Assembly (NCBI GenBank): GCA_041574955.1
Contig: JBFGNS010000020.1
Location: 1 to 39,532, forward strand
Direction: 5' to 3'
Length of the DNA stretch: 39,532 bases
From: CALZJC01 sp041574955
GTDB taxonomy: Bacteria > Acidobacteriota > Thermoanaerobaculia > Multivoradales > JAHEKO01
Shown here: positions 14,493 through 24,970 of the stretch, piece by piece
How positions within the stretch are numbered: the first letter of the stretch is position 1
Layout: every line of letters begins with the position of its first letter
The notes under the pieces: generated by a model
Told to the model about the DNA's origin: nothing
Databases searched by the model: none
The model's input: only the letters and a program-made list of their open reading frames with translations
Made by a program: the position numbers and the translations under genes

Positions 14493-15565
14493 GCCGCCGG
14501 CGACCTGCGCGGCGCTTGGGGTTGGCGGCGCCGCACCCGCCCGGCGGTGAGGCCCGGTCCTCCGCGGCCTTGAGCGACCGGCTGGCGGGGCTGGTGCGCA
14601 CGCGCCGGGTGTCGGCGATCGCCGCCCTGGCGTTCGGTCCGGCCGGCACGGCCGCCGCCGCCGCCGGTGGTGCCGCCGGCGAACGCGAGCCGCTGTTCGA
14701 CCTGGCATCGCTCACCAAGCTGTGGACCGCCAGCCTGGCTCTGCGGCTCGACGTCGACGACCGGCTGCCGCTGGCGACGCCGATCGGCGAGCTGTGGCCG
14801 CGGGCGGACCGCGAGCTCGCCCGCCGGCCGCTCGAGGCGCTGCTGCGCCACCGCGCCGGGTTGCTGCCCTGGGCGCCGCTCTACCGGCTGTGCCGGCGCC
14901 CGGAAAGGGTGGCAGAGCTGCTCACCGGCGGCCGCCTGGGCGGCGCCCGCCGCGGCACCTACAGCGATCTCGGGTTCGTCCTCTGGGGCCTGAGCGCGGA
15001 GCGGGCTCTCGGCGAGCCGCTCGCCAGGCTGGTGGCGGTGGAGCTGGCGGCGCCGCTCGGGCTGGTAACGGCAAGCGCTCCCGGCGCCGGCGGCCGGCGG
15101 TGGCTGGTCTCGCCGCTCGGCAACGGCCGCGAGGTCGAGCTGGCGGCGCGCCAGGGGGTGCAGGTGGCGCGACGGGCCGGGCCGCCGGCGGGCGAGCCGC
15201 AGGACGGAAACGCCCGTTTCCTGGGTGGCGTGGCCGGTCACGCCGGTCTGTTCGCTTCGCCCGGTGCGATGGGCCGGCTGGCGGTCGAGTGGCTGCGGCC
15301 GGGCGGCTTGTGGCCGGTCGCCGCGGTCGAGCGGGCGCTCGCGGTGCGTGGGGGCTTCGCCCTCGGCTGGCAGCGGGCAACCCGCCGGGGCAGCGCCGGA
15401 CCGGCGCTGGCGCCGCGTGGCCTGGGTCACGTGGGCTTCACCGGCGGCAGCGCCTGGATCGACCGCGACGCCGGCCGCTGCTGGCTCCTGCTGGCCCACC
15501 GCGCGGCGCTCGACGTCGATCTGGCCGGCCACCGGCGCTGGTTCCATGCCCGCTGCCGCCCGTAG
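14489..15565 (+). CDS. Serine hydrolase, beta-lactamase/CubicO-like
   Basis: A 358-residue cytoplasmic-looking protein of the class C beta-lactamase/penicillin-binding fold. It has SxxK in DLASLTKLW (about residue 76), YSD in TYSDLGFVLWG in place of YxN, and GHVGFTGGSAWID as the third motif. The stretch NARFLGGVAGHAGLFASP is typical of the group often linked with NagZ-type cell-wall recycling enzymes. No signal peptide is evident, though the Arg-rich start MSRRRPARRLGL could hide a short one. The activity is likely a peptidase or esterase; real beta-lactamase action is not implied. The ATG overlaps the thrC stop by four bases. Confidence 0.82.
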   Translation: MSRRRPARRLGLAAPHPPGGEARSSAALSDRLAGLVRTRRVSAIAALAFGPAGTAAAAAGGAAGEREPLFDLASLTKLWTASLALRLDVDDRLPLATPIGELWPRADRELARRPLEALLRHRAGLLPWAPLYRLCRRPERVAELLTGGRLGGARRGTYSDLGFVLWGLSAERALGEPLARLVAVELAAPLGLVTASAPGAGGRRWLVSPLGNGREVELAARQGVQVARRAGPPAGEPQDGNARFLGGVAGHAGLFASPGAMGRLAVEWLRPGGLWPVAAVERALAVRGGFALGWQRATRRGSAGPALAPRGLGHVGFTGGSAWIDRDAGRCWLLLAHRAALDVDLAGHRRWFHARCRP

Positions 15566-15595
15566 CCGGCGGTGGCGGCGGGAGGCCCGCAGACG

Positions 15596-15604
15596 TGGTA
15601 GAAC
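15596..15604 (+). promoter_or_regulatory. Candidate extended -10 upstream of thiolase
   Basis: TG-G-TAGAAC lies 31 bases after the serine hydrolase stop, in the 240-base gap before the thiolase gene. It resembles the TGGTA(G/C) boxes of other genes here but ends in C instead of T. The rest of the gap shows no gene I can support; the ribosome site GAGGAG (15791-15796) closes it. Confidence 0.35.
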
Positions 15605-15805
15605 TAGGGGCGGTGGCCGGCGGCGAGGCGTGTCCGGCCGGTGCCGCAGGACCGGCGGCGCCCGCCACCGACAGCCGCTCGCGATCCGCCTCTCGGGTAC
15701 CGCCGTCGGCGCCCGATCGGTTCGCCCGGCCGCCGCGAAGATCACCACACAACAGCCGGCGGGTTCCTTCGGGGCGCCCGGCGGAGGCCAGAGGAGACCA
15801 CTGCC

Positions 15806-16993
15806 ATGAGCGACAACGACCTGGTACTGCTGCCCGGCGCGCGCACGCCGATGGCGGAGTTCGGCGGCTCGTTCGCCGAGCTGTCGGCGATCGAGCTGGG
15901 AGCGCTGGCGGCGCGCGAGGCTCTGTCGCGCGCCGGCGTCGAGCCGTCCGACATCGACCACACCGTGGTGGGCAACGCCCTGCAGACCTCGCCCGACGCC
16001 ATCTACGGCGCCCGCCACGTGGCGCTCAAGGCGGGCGTGCCGCAGGAGTCGCCGGCGCTGACGGTCAACCGGCTGTGCGGCTCGGGCATCCAGGCGGTGA
16101 TCTCCGCCGCCCACCTGCTGCGGGCCGGCGAGGCGGCGACCTGTCTGGTCGGCGGGATGGAGAACATGACCCAGGCGCCCCACTGCATCTGGGGGGCGCG
16201 CCGCGGCTTCCGGCTCGGCCAGGGCAAGCTCGAGGATCTGCTGCTGGTGGCGCTGATGGACCCGTACTGCGGGTGCTACATGGCGCAGACCAGCAACAAC
16301 CTGGCGCGTGACTACACCATCTCGCGCCGCGAGCAGGACGAGTTCGCGCTGCGCAGCCAGCAGCTGGCGGCGGCCGCCTGGGAAGGCGGCCGGCTGGCCG
16401 AGGAGGTGGTGCCGGTGGAAGTCGGGCGCGGCCGCAAGGCCAGGATGGTGGAGCGCGACGAGCATCCACGGCCGGACACCACCTTCGAGGTGCTGGCCGG
16501 GCTGCCGACCGCCTTCGACAAGGACGGCTTCGTCACCGCCGGCAACGCCTCCGGCATCGTCGACGGCGCGGCGATGATGGTGCTCACCACCGCCGGCCGG
16601 GCGGCGGCGCGCGGCGTCCGGCCGCTCGGCCGCATCGTGTCGTGGGCGGTGGTCGGCGTCGAGCCGTCGCGGATGGGAATCGGGCCGGCGCCGGCCATCC
16701 GCAAGGCGCTCGAGCTGGCCGGGATGGAGCTCGCCGACCTCGACCTGATCGAGATCAACGAGGCGTTCGCCGGCCAGATCCTGGCGGTGATCAAGGAGCT
16801 GGAGCTCGACGTCGAACGGCTCAACGTCAATGGCGGCGCCATCGCGCTGGGCCACCCGCTGGGCGCCACGGGCGCCCGCCTGCTGCTCACCCTGTTGCAC
16901 GAGCTCGGGCGGCGGGGTGGCGGCCGCGGCGTGGCCTCGGCGTGCATCGGCGGCGGCCAGGGGATCGCGATGATCGTCGAGGCCGGCGGGTGA
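15806..16993 (+). CDS. Thiolase (acetyl-CoA acyltransferase)
   Basis: A 395-residue thiolase, which either condenses acetyl-CoA units or cleaves 3-ketoacyl-CoA. The nucleophilic Cys lies in NRLCGSGIQA (about residue 91), the His in GGAIALGHPLGATGAR and the second Cys in ASACIGGGQG; MENMTQAPH is the usual loop. An unusual Cys pair, DPYCGCYMAQTSNN, stands in the loop region. ATG 15806 has GAGGAG nine bases upstream. The frame is open further 5', but that part is low-complexity Arg/Pro with no family match. The stop overlaps the SDR start (GTGA), so the two act as a pair. Confidence 0.92.
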   Translation: MSDNDLVLLPGARTPMAEFGGSFAELSAIELGALAAREALSRAGVEPSDIDHTVVGNALQTSPDAIYGARHVALKAGVPQESPALTVNRLCGSGIQAVISAAHLLRAGEAATCLVGGMENMTQAPHCIWGARRGFRLGQGKLEDLLLVALMDPYCGCYMAQTSNNLARDYTISRREQDEFALRSQQLAAAAWEGGRLAEEVVPVEVGRGRKARMVERDEHPRPDTTFEVLAGLPTAFDKDGFVTAGNASGIVDGAAMMVLTTAGRAAARGVRPLGRIVSWAVVGVEPSRMGIGPAPAIRKALELAGMELADLDLIEINEAFAGQILAVIKELELDVERLNVNGGAIALGHPLGATGARLLLTLLHELGRRGGGRGVASACIGGGQGIAMIVEAGG

Positions 16994-17745
16994 TCGAGCT
17001 CAGCGGGCGCCGCGTGCTGGTAACCGGCGGCAGCCGCGGCATCGGCGCCGCCTGCTGCCGGCTGTTCGCGCGTGCCGGTGCCGAGGTCGCGGTGCACTAC
17101 CGCGCCGACCGGGCGGCCGCTGAGGCCGTGGCGGGCGAGCTGGACGCCGGCGGCGGCCGGCGGCATCTGGTCGAGGCTGCCGATCTGACCGAGCTGGCGG
17201 CGGTCGACAACCTGTTCGAGCGCATCGGCCGGAAGTGGGAAGGCCTCGACTGCCTGGTGAACAACGCCGGCATCTGGCAGCGCAACCCGCTGGCAGCGCT
17301 CGACGCCGAGCGGTTGGAGGAGACCTGGCGGCTCAATCTGCGCGCCCTGTTCCGCTGCGGCCAGCGCGCGCTGCCGATGCTCGAGGCCGGCGAGGACGGC
17401 AACATCGTCAACATCAGCTCGACCGCCGGGCAGCGCGGCGAGGCGTTCTACAGCCCGTACGCCGCCAGCAAGGGGGCGGTGATCGCGCTCACCAAGAGCT
17501 GGTCGAGCGAGCTGGCGCCGGCGGTGCGGGTCAACGCGGTGGCGCCGGGTTGGGTCGATACCGACATGTGCCGCGAGGTGTTCGCCGGTGGCGGCCGTCA
17601 GGCGATCGAGGCCACCATCCCGCTCGGCCGGGTGGCGTCGCCGGAGGACATCGCCGGGCCGGTGGTGTTTCTGGCTTCGCCGCTGGCGCGGCACCTGACC
17701 GGCGAGATCGTCAACGTCAACGGCGGCAGCGTGCTGACCGGCTAG
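16990..17745 (+). CDS. Short-chain dehydrogenase/reductase (FabG/PhaB-like)
   Basis: A 251-residue classical SDR. It has the nucleotide loop VTGGSRGIGAA (about residue 10), NNAG, and the catalytic Ser and YAASK in NISSTAGQRGEAFYSPYAASK. The C-terminus PEDIAGPVVFLASPLARHLTG is family-typical. The Arg/His after the glycine loop (HYRADR) suggests NADPH. Fused in expression to a thiolase by the GTGA overlap, it most likely reduces acetoacetyl-CoA or oxidises 3-hydroxyacyl-CoA. That function is inferred from context; generic 3-oxoacyl-ACP reductase activity is also possible. Confidence 0.88.
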   Translation: MIELSGRRVLVTGGSRGIGAACCRLFARAGAEVAVHYRADRAAAEAVAGELDAGGGRRHLVEAADLTELAAVDNLFERIGRKWEGLDCLVNNAGIWQRNPLAALDAERLEETWRLNLRALFRCGQRALPMLEAGEDGNIVNISSTAGQRGEAFYSPYAASKGAVIALTKSWSSELAPAVRVNAVAPGWVDTDMCREVFAGGGRQAIEATIPLGRVASPEDIAGPVVFLASPLARHLTGEIVNVNGGSVLTG

Positions 17746-17778
17746 GGGCCGGGGCCGCCAGGAGGCCACCGGCGGGAC

Positions 17779-17810
17779 GCAAGATCGGCGGCGCCGAATC
17801 CGTCTTGCGG
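17779..17810 (+). terminator. Hairpin in the SDR-radC gap
   Basis: CGCAAGA (17779-17785) plus CGG (17787-17789) pair with CCG (17801-17803) plus TCTTGCG (17804-17810), with one bulged T; the loop holds CGGCGCCG. It lies 33 bases after the SDR stop. No T-run follows, so it is a possible but imperfect terminator. Confidence 0.4.
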
Positions 17811-17858
17811 GGGTAGCGGGCGGGCCGTGCGGTCGGGCGGCGCGCCGCGCCACCCGCG

Positions 17859-18548
17859 ATGCGACGTCACGGCCAGCTGGTGCGGGACCTTCCCGACGAC
17901 GAGAAGCCGCGCGAGCGGCTGCTGCTCAAGGGTGGCGCCTCGCTGTCGGACGGCGAGCTGGTCGCGGTGCTGCTGCGCACCGGCCGGCGCGGCGTGTCGT
18001 CGCTCGGGCTGGCGCACGAGCTGTTGCGGGAGTGTGGCGGCATCGGCGGCCTCCTCGGTTCGGGTCCGGCCACGCTGCGCCGCTCCGGGCTGGGGCCAGC
18101 CAAGGTCGCCAGCCTGCTGGCGGCGGTGGAGCTGGCCCGCAGGCTGGCCCGCGCCGACCTGCCGGAGCGGGTGCCGCTGAGCCACCCGCGGGCGGTGGCG
18201 AGCTACCTCAGCCTGCGCTACAGCCTCAAGGCGCAGGAGGTGATGGGGGCGCTCTACCTGGACACGCGCAACCGGCTGCTGGCCGAGGCCGAGCTGTTCC
18301 GCGGCACGCTCAACCGCGCCGCCGTCGAGCCGCGGGCGATCCTCAAGCGCGGCCTGCTGCGCGACGCCGCCGGCATTCTGCTGTTCCACACCCACCCGAG
18401 CGGCGATCCGTCGCCGAGCGCCGAGGACCTGGCGTTCACCCGGCGCATGGCGGAGGCCGGCGACCTGATCGGACTGCGGCTGATGGACCATCTGATCCTG
18501 GGTGCCGGCGGCCGCTGGGTCTCGCTGCGCCAGCGAGGGGCGTGGTAG
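17859..18548 (+). CDS. radC: RadC family JAB/MPN protein
   Basis: A 229-residue RadC (UPF0758) protein. An N-terminal helix-hairpin-helix-like region (about 30-100) precedes a JAMM metalloprotease-type domain with FHTHPSGDPSPSAED (about residue 175). Despite its name it is not established as a recombination protein; its function is uncertain. ATG 17859 matches the family start (LPDDEKPRERLL). Its stop TAG forms the first bases of the -10 box for the next gene. Confidence 0.92.
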   Translation: MRRHGQLVRDLPDDEKPRERLLLKGGASLSDGELVAVLLRTGRRGVSSLGLAHELLRECGGIGGLLGSGPATLRRSGLGPAKVASLLAAVELARRLARADLPERVPLSHPRAVASYLSLRYSLKAQEVMGALYLDTRNRLLAEAELFRGTLNRAAVEPRAILKRGLLRDAAGILLFHTHPSGDPSPSAEDLAFTRRMAEAGDLIGLRLMDHLILGAGGRWVSLRQRGAW

Positions 18549-18551
18549 CTT
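18543..18551 (+). promoter_or_regulatory. Extended -10 box for leaderless larC-like gene
   Basis: TG-G-TAGCTT ends eight bases before GTG 18560. The TAG is also the radC stop codon. No Shine-Dalgarno sequence stands before the GTG, so a leaderless transcript fits. Confidence 0.5.
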
Positions 18552-18559
18552 GCCGGCGC

Positions 18560-19363
18560 GTGAGCCTGCTCCACCTGGACTGCTTCAGCGGCATGGCCGG
18601 CGACATGTTCCTGGGCGCCTGCCTCGACCTGGGCATGCCGCTGGCGGTGATCGAGCGGGCGGTGGACGACCTCGGCGTGGGCGGGCTGGGCGTCCGCTCG
18701 AGGCGGGCCGAGCGCGGCGGGGTCGCCGGCGTCCGCTTCCAGGTCGTGCTCGACGGCGTACCGGTTGAGGGGCCGGACCCCGACCAGAAGGTGACCGGCC
18801 AGCCGCCGGGCGCCGACGGCGGGCCGGTCTCGCTGGCCGAGCTGCGTCGGAGCCTGAGCCGGCTGCCGGCCCGCATCGCCAGCCGCGCGCTGGCTCTGCT
18901 CGAGCGTCTGGCCGGAGCGGAGGCCGAGGCGGCAGGCGCCTCCGCCGCGCCCGTCGACTGGCCGCGGGCGATGGCGCTCGACCTGCTGGTCGACCTGGCT
19001 GGCGCGGCCGCGGCGCTCGACCATCTCCAGCCCGAGAGGCTGACCTGCGGCACGGTCTACCTGGGCGGCGGCGAGGGCCCGGTCGGTGGGCGGGCGCCGT
19101 CGCCGGGCGCCACCACCGCCGTGCTGCTGGCCGGCGTGCCGGTGGCCGGCGGCGCCGGCGGCGAGCTGGTCACCCCGACCGGGGCGGTGCTGCTGGCCGA
19201 GCTGGTGGACGAGTTCCGGCCGCTGCCGCCGATGCGGGTGACCGGTACCGGTTTCGGCCTCGGCCGCGCGGTGCTGGCCGGGCGCCCGAACGCGCTGCGG
19301 CTGTGGCAGGGTGAGTCGGCGCCGCCGCCGACGGAGCCGCCGGCGCGCGAGGGAGAGGTTTGA
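18560..19363 (+). CDS. larC: LarC-like nickel-pincer cofactor protein, LarC1 half only
   Basis: A 267-residue DUF111 protein. Family hallmarks are HLDCFSGMAGDMFLGACLDL at the start, GELVTPTGAVLLAELV and GTGFGLGRAVLAGRPNALRL near the end. LarC inserts nickel into the pincer cofactor of lactate racemase-like enzymes and is usually about 400 residues. This one ends where the LarC1 part of Lactobacillus LarC ends (that protein joins LarC1 and LarC2 by programmed frameshift); no LarC2 coding follows in any frame, because hsp33 begins at once. The expected VHFHEVG segment reads VDWPRAMALDLLVDLAG, lacking its His and Glu. Metal loading is therefore doubtful. No larB or larE is nearby. Confidence 0.8.
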   Translation: MSLLHLDCFSGMAGDMFLGACLDLGMPLAVIERAVDDLGVGGLGVRSRRAERGGVAGVRFQVVLDGVPVEGPDPDQKVTGQPPGADGGPVSLAELRRSLSRLPARIASRALALLERLAGAEAEAAGASAAPVDWPRAMALDLLVDLAGAAAALDHLQPERLTCGTVYLGGGEGPVGGRAPSPGATTAVLLAGVPVAGGAGGELVTPTGAVLLAELVDEFRPLPPMRVTGTGFGLGRAVLAGRPNALRLWQGESAPPPTEPPAREGEV

Positions 19364-20226
19364 GCCGGTCGCTCGAGCAGACCGGCGGCGGCGTGCTGGA
19401 GGTGGGGGTCGCCGGCGCCGGCGGCCTGCGATGGGTGGCGGCCGATCTGACGCCGGTGGCCGAGACCGCCCGCCGCAGGCTGGACTGCTCGCCGCTGGCG
19501 GCGGCGGCGCTCGGCCGCAGCCTCACCGCGGCGGCGCTGCTGCTGCGGCTGGCGGTCAAGACGCCGGCGCGGCTGCTGCTCCACCTGCGCGGCGACGGTC
19601 CGCTCGGCCGGGTGGTGGCCGAGGCCGACGCCGACGGCAACCTGCGGGGCATGGTGGGCCAGCCGCTGGCCAGCCTGCCGCCGGGGCTCGATGGCTGCCC
19701 GGCGGTCGGCGAGGGGATCGGCAGCGGCCGGCTGGAGGTCAGCCGCGCCTACGCCAGCGGCGGCTTCCACACCAGCCAGGTCGAGCTGGTTTCGGGCGAA
19801 GTGGGGCGCGACGTGGCGCACTACCTGGCGGCCAGCGAGCAGGTACGGTCGGCGGTGCTGGTGGGTGTGCTGACCGAGCGCGCCGGTGTGGGCGCTGCCG
19901 GTGGCGTCATCGTTGAGGCGCTGCCGGAGGCCGACGAGGAAGCGGTCGCGCGGCTCGAGGACAACATCGACGGGCTGGGCGAGGGCGTCAGCCGGCTGCT
20001 GTCGGAGCACGGTCTGAGCGGGTTGCGGGAGAGGCTGTTCCAGGGTCTGAGCCACCGGCCGCTCGAGACCCGGCTGCTGCGCTACCGCTGCCGTTGCTCG
20101 AGTGCGGCGGTGGCGGCGGTGATCGTGGCGCTCGAGCCGGGCGAGCGAGCCTCGCTGCGAAGGCCCGATGGGCGGCTCGAGGCGGAGTGCTCGTTTTGCG
20201 GCCGGCGGTACCGCTTCGCGGACTGA
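19360..20226 (+). CDS. hslO: Redox-regulated chaperone Hsp33
   Basis: Hsp33 is a holdase switched on by oxidation. The 288-residue product has the N-terminal fold (SPLAAAALGRSLTAAALL, GRLEVSRAYASGGFHTSQVELVSGE) and the C-terminal zinc switch, with Cys at 244, 246, 277 and 280 (CRC and CSFC). All four are intact. The TTG start at 19360 overlaps the larC-like stop by four bases, with GGGAG just upstream. Confidence 0.93.
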   Translation: MSRSLEQTGGGVLEVGVAGAGGLRWVAADLTPVAETARRRLDCSPLAAAALGRSLTAAALLLRLAVKTPARLLLHLRGDGPLGRVVAEADADGNLRGMVGQPLASLPPGLDGCPAVGEGIGSGRLEVSRAYASGGFHTSQVELVSGEVGRDVAHYLAASEQVRSAVLVGVLTERAGVGAAGGVIVEALPEADEEAVARLEDNIDGLGEGVSRLLSEHGLSGLRERLFQGLSHRPLETRLLRYRCRCSSAAVAAVIVALEPGERASLRRPDGRLEAECSFCGRRYRFAD

Positions 20227-20247
20227 GTCGAGGGCTGTGATCGGGTC

Positions 20248-20256
20248 TGGTACGAT
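20248..20256 (+). promoter_or_regulatory. Extended -10 box upstream of tRNA-binding protein gene
   Basis: TG-G-TACGAT ends seven bases before an in-frame GTG (20264) and about 43 before the ATG at 20300. If the GTG is used the mRNA is leaderless; otherwise a leader of about 36 bases results. Confidence 0.5.
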
Positions 20257-20299
20257 CCGCGCGGTGCCCGGCACGCCGCCCGGACTCTCATCCAGAGCC

Positions 20300-20620
20300 A
20301 TGATCGACATCGAACAGTTCTCGCGCGTCGAGCTGCGTGTGGCCACGGTGAGCGAGGCCGAGCGGGTCGCCGGCTCGCACAAGCTGGTCCGGCTAACGGT
20401 CGACCTGGGCGACGAGCACCGGGTGGTGGTGGCCGGCATCGCCAAGCAGTACGAGGCCGAGGAGCTGGTCGGGAGGCAGGTGGTCGTGGTGACCAACCTC
20501 GAGCCGGCGCGGTTGATGGGCATCGAGTCGCGCGGCATGGTGCTGGCGGCGGCCGGCGACGGTCCGCCGGTCTTGCTGCAGCCCGACCGGCCGGTGGCCG
20601 ACGGCACGCCGGTGCGGTGA
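20300..20620 (+). CDS. Free-standing tRNA-binding (EMAP-II/MetG C-terminal) domain protein
   Basis: A 106-residue OB-fold protein matching the C-terminal dimerisation and tRNA-binding domain of methionyl-tRNA synthetase (FSRVELRVATVSEAERV, VVAGIAKQYEAEELVGRQ, VVVVTNLEPARLMGIESRGM). It may bind tRNA with a MetG core encoded elsewhere (split synthetase) or act like CsaA. I chose ATG 20300 because the family begins there. A GTG at 20264, seven bases after a -10 box, would add VPGTPPGLSSRA in frame and cannot be excluded. Its stop overlaps the tatD GTG. Confidence 0.85.
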   Translation: MIDIEQFSRVELRVATVSEAERVAGSHKLVRLTVDLGDEHRVVVAGIAKQYEAEELVGRQVVVVTNLEPARLMGIESRGMVLAAAGDGPPVLLQPDRPVADGTPVR

Positions 20621-21468
20621 GCGGCCCGGCGCGGGGTCTGATCGACTCCCACTGCCACCTGCAGTCGTTGCCCGCCGACGAGCGGGAAGCGGCGCTCGCG
20701 GCGGCACGCGAGCGCGGCGTGGCCGGCTTCCTGGTGCCGGCGACGCGGCTCGACGAGGCCGACGAGATTCTCGAGCTGTGCGCCCGTCACCCCGACGTGC
20801 GCTGCGCCCTGGGGGTTCACCCGCACGAAGCCGGCAGCTGGCGGAGCGGCGATTCTCGCCGTCTCGCCGCGCTGCTGGCGGAGCCGTCGGTTGTGGCGGT
20901 GGGGGAGTGTGACCTCGACTTCCACTACGACAACGCGCCGCGTGAGGTGCAGCGTCGCGTCTTCCGGCGCCAGCTCGAGCTGGCGCTGGAGCTCGACCTG
21001 CCGGTGGTGGTCCACAACCGGGAGAGCGACGATGCGATGCTCGAGGCGGTGCTGACGCCGGAGCTCGCCGGGCTGCGTGGCGACTTCCACTCGTTCGCCG
21101 GCGAGCCGGCCGCCGCCCGCGAGCTGATCGCGGCCGGGTTCTACCTCGGTGTCTCGGGCATGGTTACCTTCAAGCGGGCCGACAACATCCGGCAGATCCT
21201 CGCGCTGGTACCGGCCGACCGGCTGCTGCTCGAGACCGACACACCGTATCTGGCGCCCGAGCCGTACCGCGGCAGGCCCAACCGGCCGGCCTACGTGGTG
21301 GAGGTGGCTAGGCGGGTGGCCGAGCTGCTCGGCGAGCCGCTGGGCGAGCTGAGCGAGCGCACCGGCCGTAACTTCGAGCGTCTGTTCGGCGGCCGCGATA
21401 CCGGTGCTCAGACCGGGTTGGGGATGTCGACGAACTCGACCGCCAGCCCGAACCGCTCGGCTAGGTGA
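20617..21468 (+). CDS. tatD: TatD-family metal-dependent deoxyribonuclease
   Basis: A 283-residue TIM-barrel metallohydrolase. Metal ligands are seen in DSHCHL, GECDLDFHY, VVVHNRES, DFHSFAG and LLLETDTPYLAPEP; GVHPHEAG is also family-typical. The first Glu motif reads GECDLDFH where GExGLDFH is usual. TatD proteins have 3'-5' DNase activity and may repair or degrade DNA. The GTG start overlaps the previous stop (GTGA). The last 61 bases overlap, on the opposite strand, the end of the receiver-Nif3 gene. Confidence 0.92.
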   Translation: MSGPARGLIDSHCHLQSLPADEREAALAAARERGVAGFLVPATRLDEADEILELCARHPDVRCALGVHPHEAGSWRSGDSRRLAALLAEPSVVAVGECDLDFHYDNAPREVQRRVFRRQLELALELDLPVVVHNRESDDAMLEAVLTPELAGLRGDFHSFAGEPAAARELIAAGFYLGVSGMVTFKRADNIRQILALVPADRLLLETDTPYLAPEPYRGRPNRPAYVVEVARRVAELLGEPLGELSERTGRNFERLFGGRDTGAQTGLGMSTNSTASPNRSAR

Positions 21469-22184
21469 TCGCTCAGCGCCTGGATGCCGAGCCGCTCGGT
21501 CGCGTAGTGGCCGGCGGCGACGAAGTGGGTCGCCGACTCGCGCGCCACGTTCATCACCCACTCGCTGGCTTCGCCGGTGACGAACAGCTCGATGCCGGCC
21601 GCGATCGCCTGGGGAAAGGCGCGCTCGGCGGCGCCGCTGACCACCGCGAAGCTGGTGATCCGCTGCGGCCCGTGCGCAAAGACCAGCGGCTCCTGTCCGA
21701 ACAGCCGCTCGCAGCGCGCCACCATCTCGCCGACCGCCAGCGGCTCGGGAAGCCGGGCGCGGAAGCCCCAGCTCTCGCCGTCGAACACCCCGAACGGCTC
21801 CAGCTGTTCGCCACCCAGCCGGCGGCAGGCCAGGGCGTTGTTGCCCAGCTCGGGATGGCGGTCGAGCGGCAGGTGGTAGGCGAGCAGGCTCAGCTCGCCA
21901 CGAATGAGCTCGGCGACGCGCCGGTACTGCACCCCGGTCAGCACCTGGGGGTCGCCGCGCCAGAAGATCCCGTGGTGCACCACCACCGCGTCGGCGTCGC
22001 GCTCGCGGGCGGCGGCGAACAGCTCCCGGCAGGCTGAGACACCGGTCACCAGCCGGCGCACCCGGCGGCGCCCCTCGACCTGCAGGCCGTTGGGGCAGAC
22101 GTCTCGCCCCTGCCCGGCCTCGAGCAGGTCGTCGAGGTAGGCGATCAGCTCCTGCAGCTCCAGGCTGCCCTGCTGGTCTCGGCT

Positions 22185-22204
22185 CATGGCGGCACGGTCT
22201 CCTT
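22185..22204 (-). promoter_or_regulatory. Internal ribosome site and start for separate Nif3
   Basis: AAGGAG (22204-22199 on the minus strand) stands 11 bases before ATG 22187, exactly at the beginning of Nif3 homology. It is in frame with the receiver, so translation from here would give a 259-residue Nif3 in addition to the long fusion. Confidence 0.5.
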
Positions 22205-22707
22205 CGGTGGTGGGCGGTGCCGGCGGCGGCGACGGAACCGGCTGCGGTGGGGCCGGCGAGCCGCGCAGCCGGTCGAGCTCGGCCAGCAGGCGATGGCGCT
22301 CGACGGCGCGAGCGACGGTCGTGGCGAGCTGGTCGAGCTCGAACGGCTTGTTCAGAAAGTCGTAGGCGCCGCGCTCGAGACACTGCTGCAGGAGGGCGCG
22401 GTCGCCGTGGCCGGTGATCATCACCACCTGCGGCTCGACCGGCAGCGGCCCGAGCGCTGCCAGCAGCTCGACGCCTCCCAGCCCCGGCATCACGATGTCC
22501 AGCAGCACCACCACCGCGCCCGGCTTCTGGCGCAATGTGGTGAGCGCTGCCGCGCCTTCGCTGGCCGTGTCGCAGCGGTAGCCGAGGTAGCCGAGCTGGG
22601 CGGTCAGCAGGTGGCGGACCGCCTCGTCGTCGTCGACGATCAGGATGTACTCGCCGGCCGCGAGAGCCGCGCCCGCGGCGCGGCCCCCGGCCGGCGGCCG
22701 CTCGCCG

Positions 22708-24936
<2,229 letters not shown>

Positions 24937-24970
24937 TTTTTTTCTCTTTCCTACTGGGATGGGATGGCGG

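Noticed and set aside
14489..15565. An antibiotic-resistance beta-lactamase
   Set aside because: The YSD motif and GGVAGHAGLF stretch place it among serine hydrolases of cell-wall recycling type, with no clear export signal.
15613..15805. A small leaderless gene starting with GTG 15613 before the thiolase
   Set aside because: The -10-like box lacks its final T, the frame continues as an out-of-frame reading of the thiolase gene, and the translation is low complexity.
19300..19400. Programmed frameshift joining LarC1 to a LarC2, as in Lactobacillus
   Set aside because: No LarC2-like sequence follows in any frame; hsp33 begins with a four-base overlap.
19057..22383. An 1108-codon minus-strand frame across larC, hsp33, tatD and Nif3
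   Set aside because: Low-complexity Arg/Ala/Pro/Gln translation antisense to well-supported genes, and in the wrong frame over Nif3.
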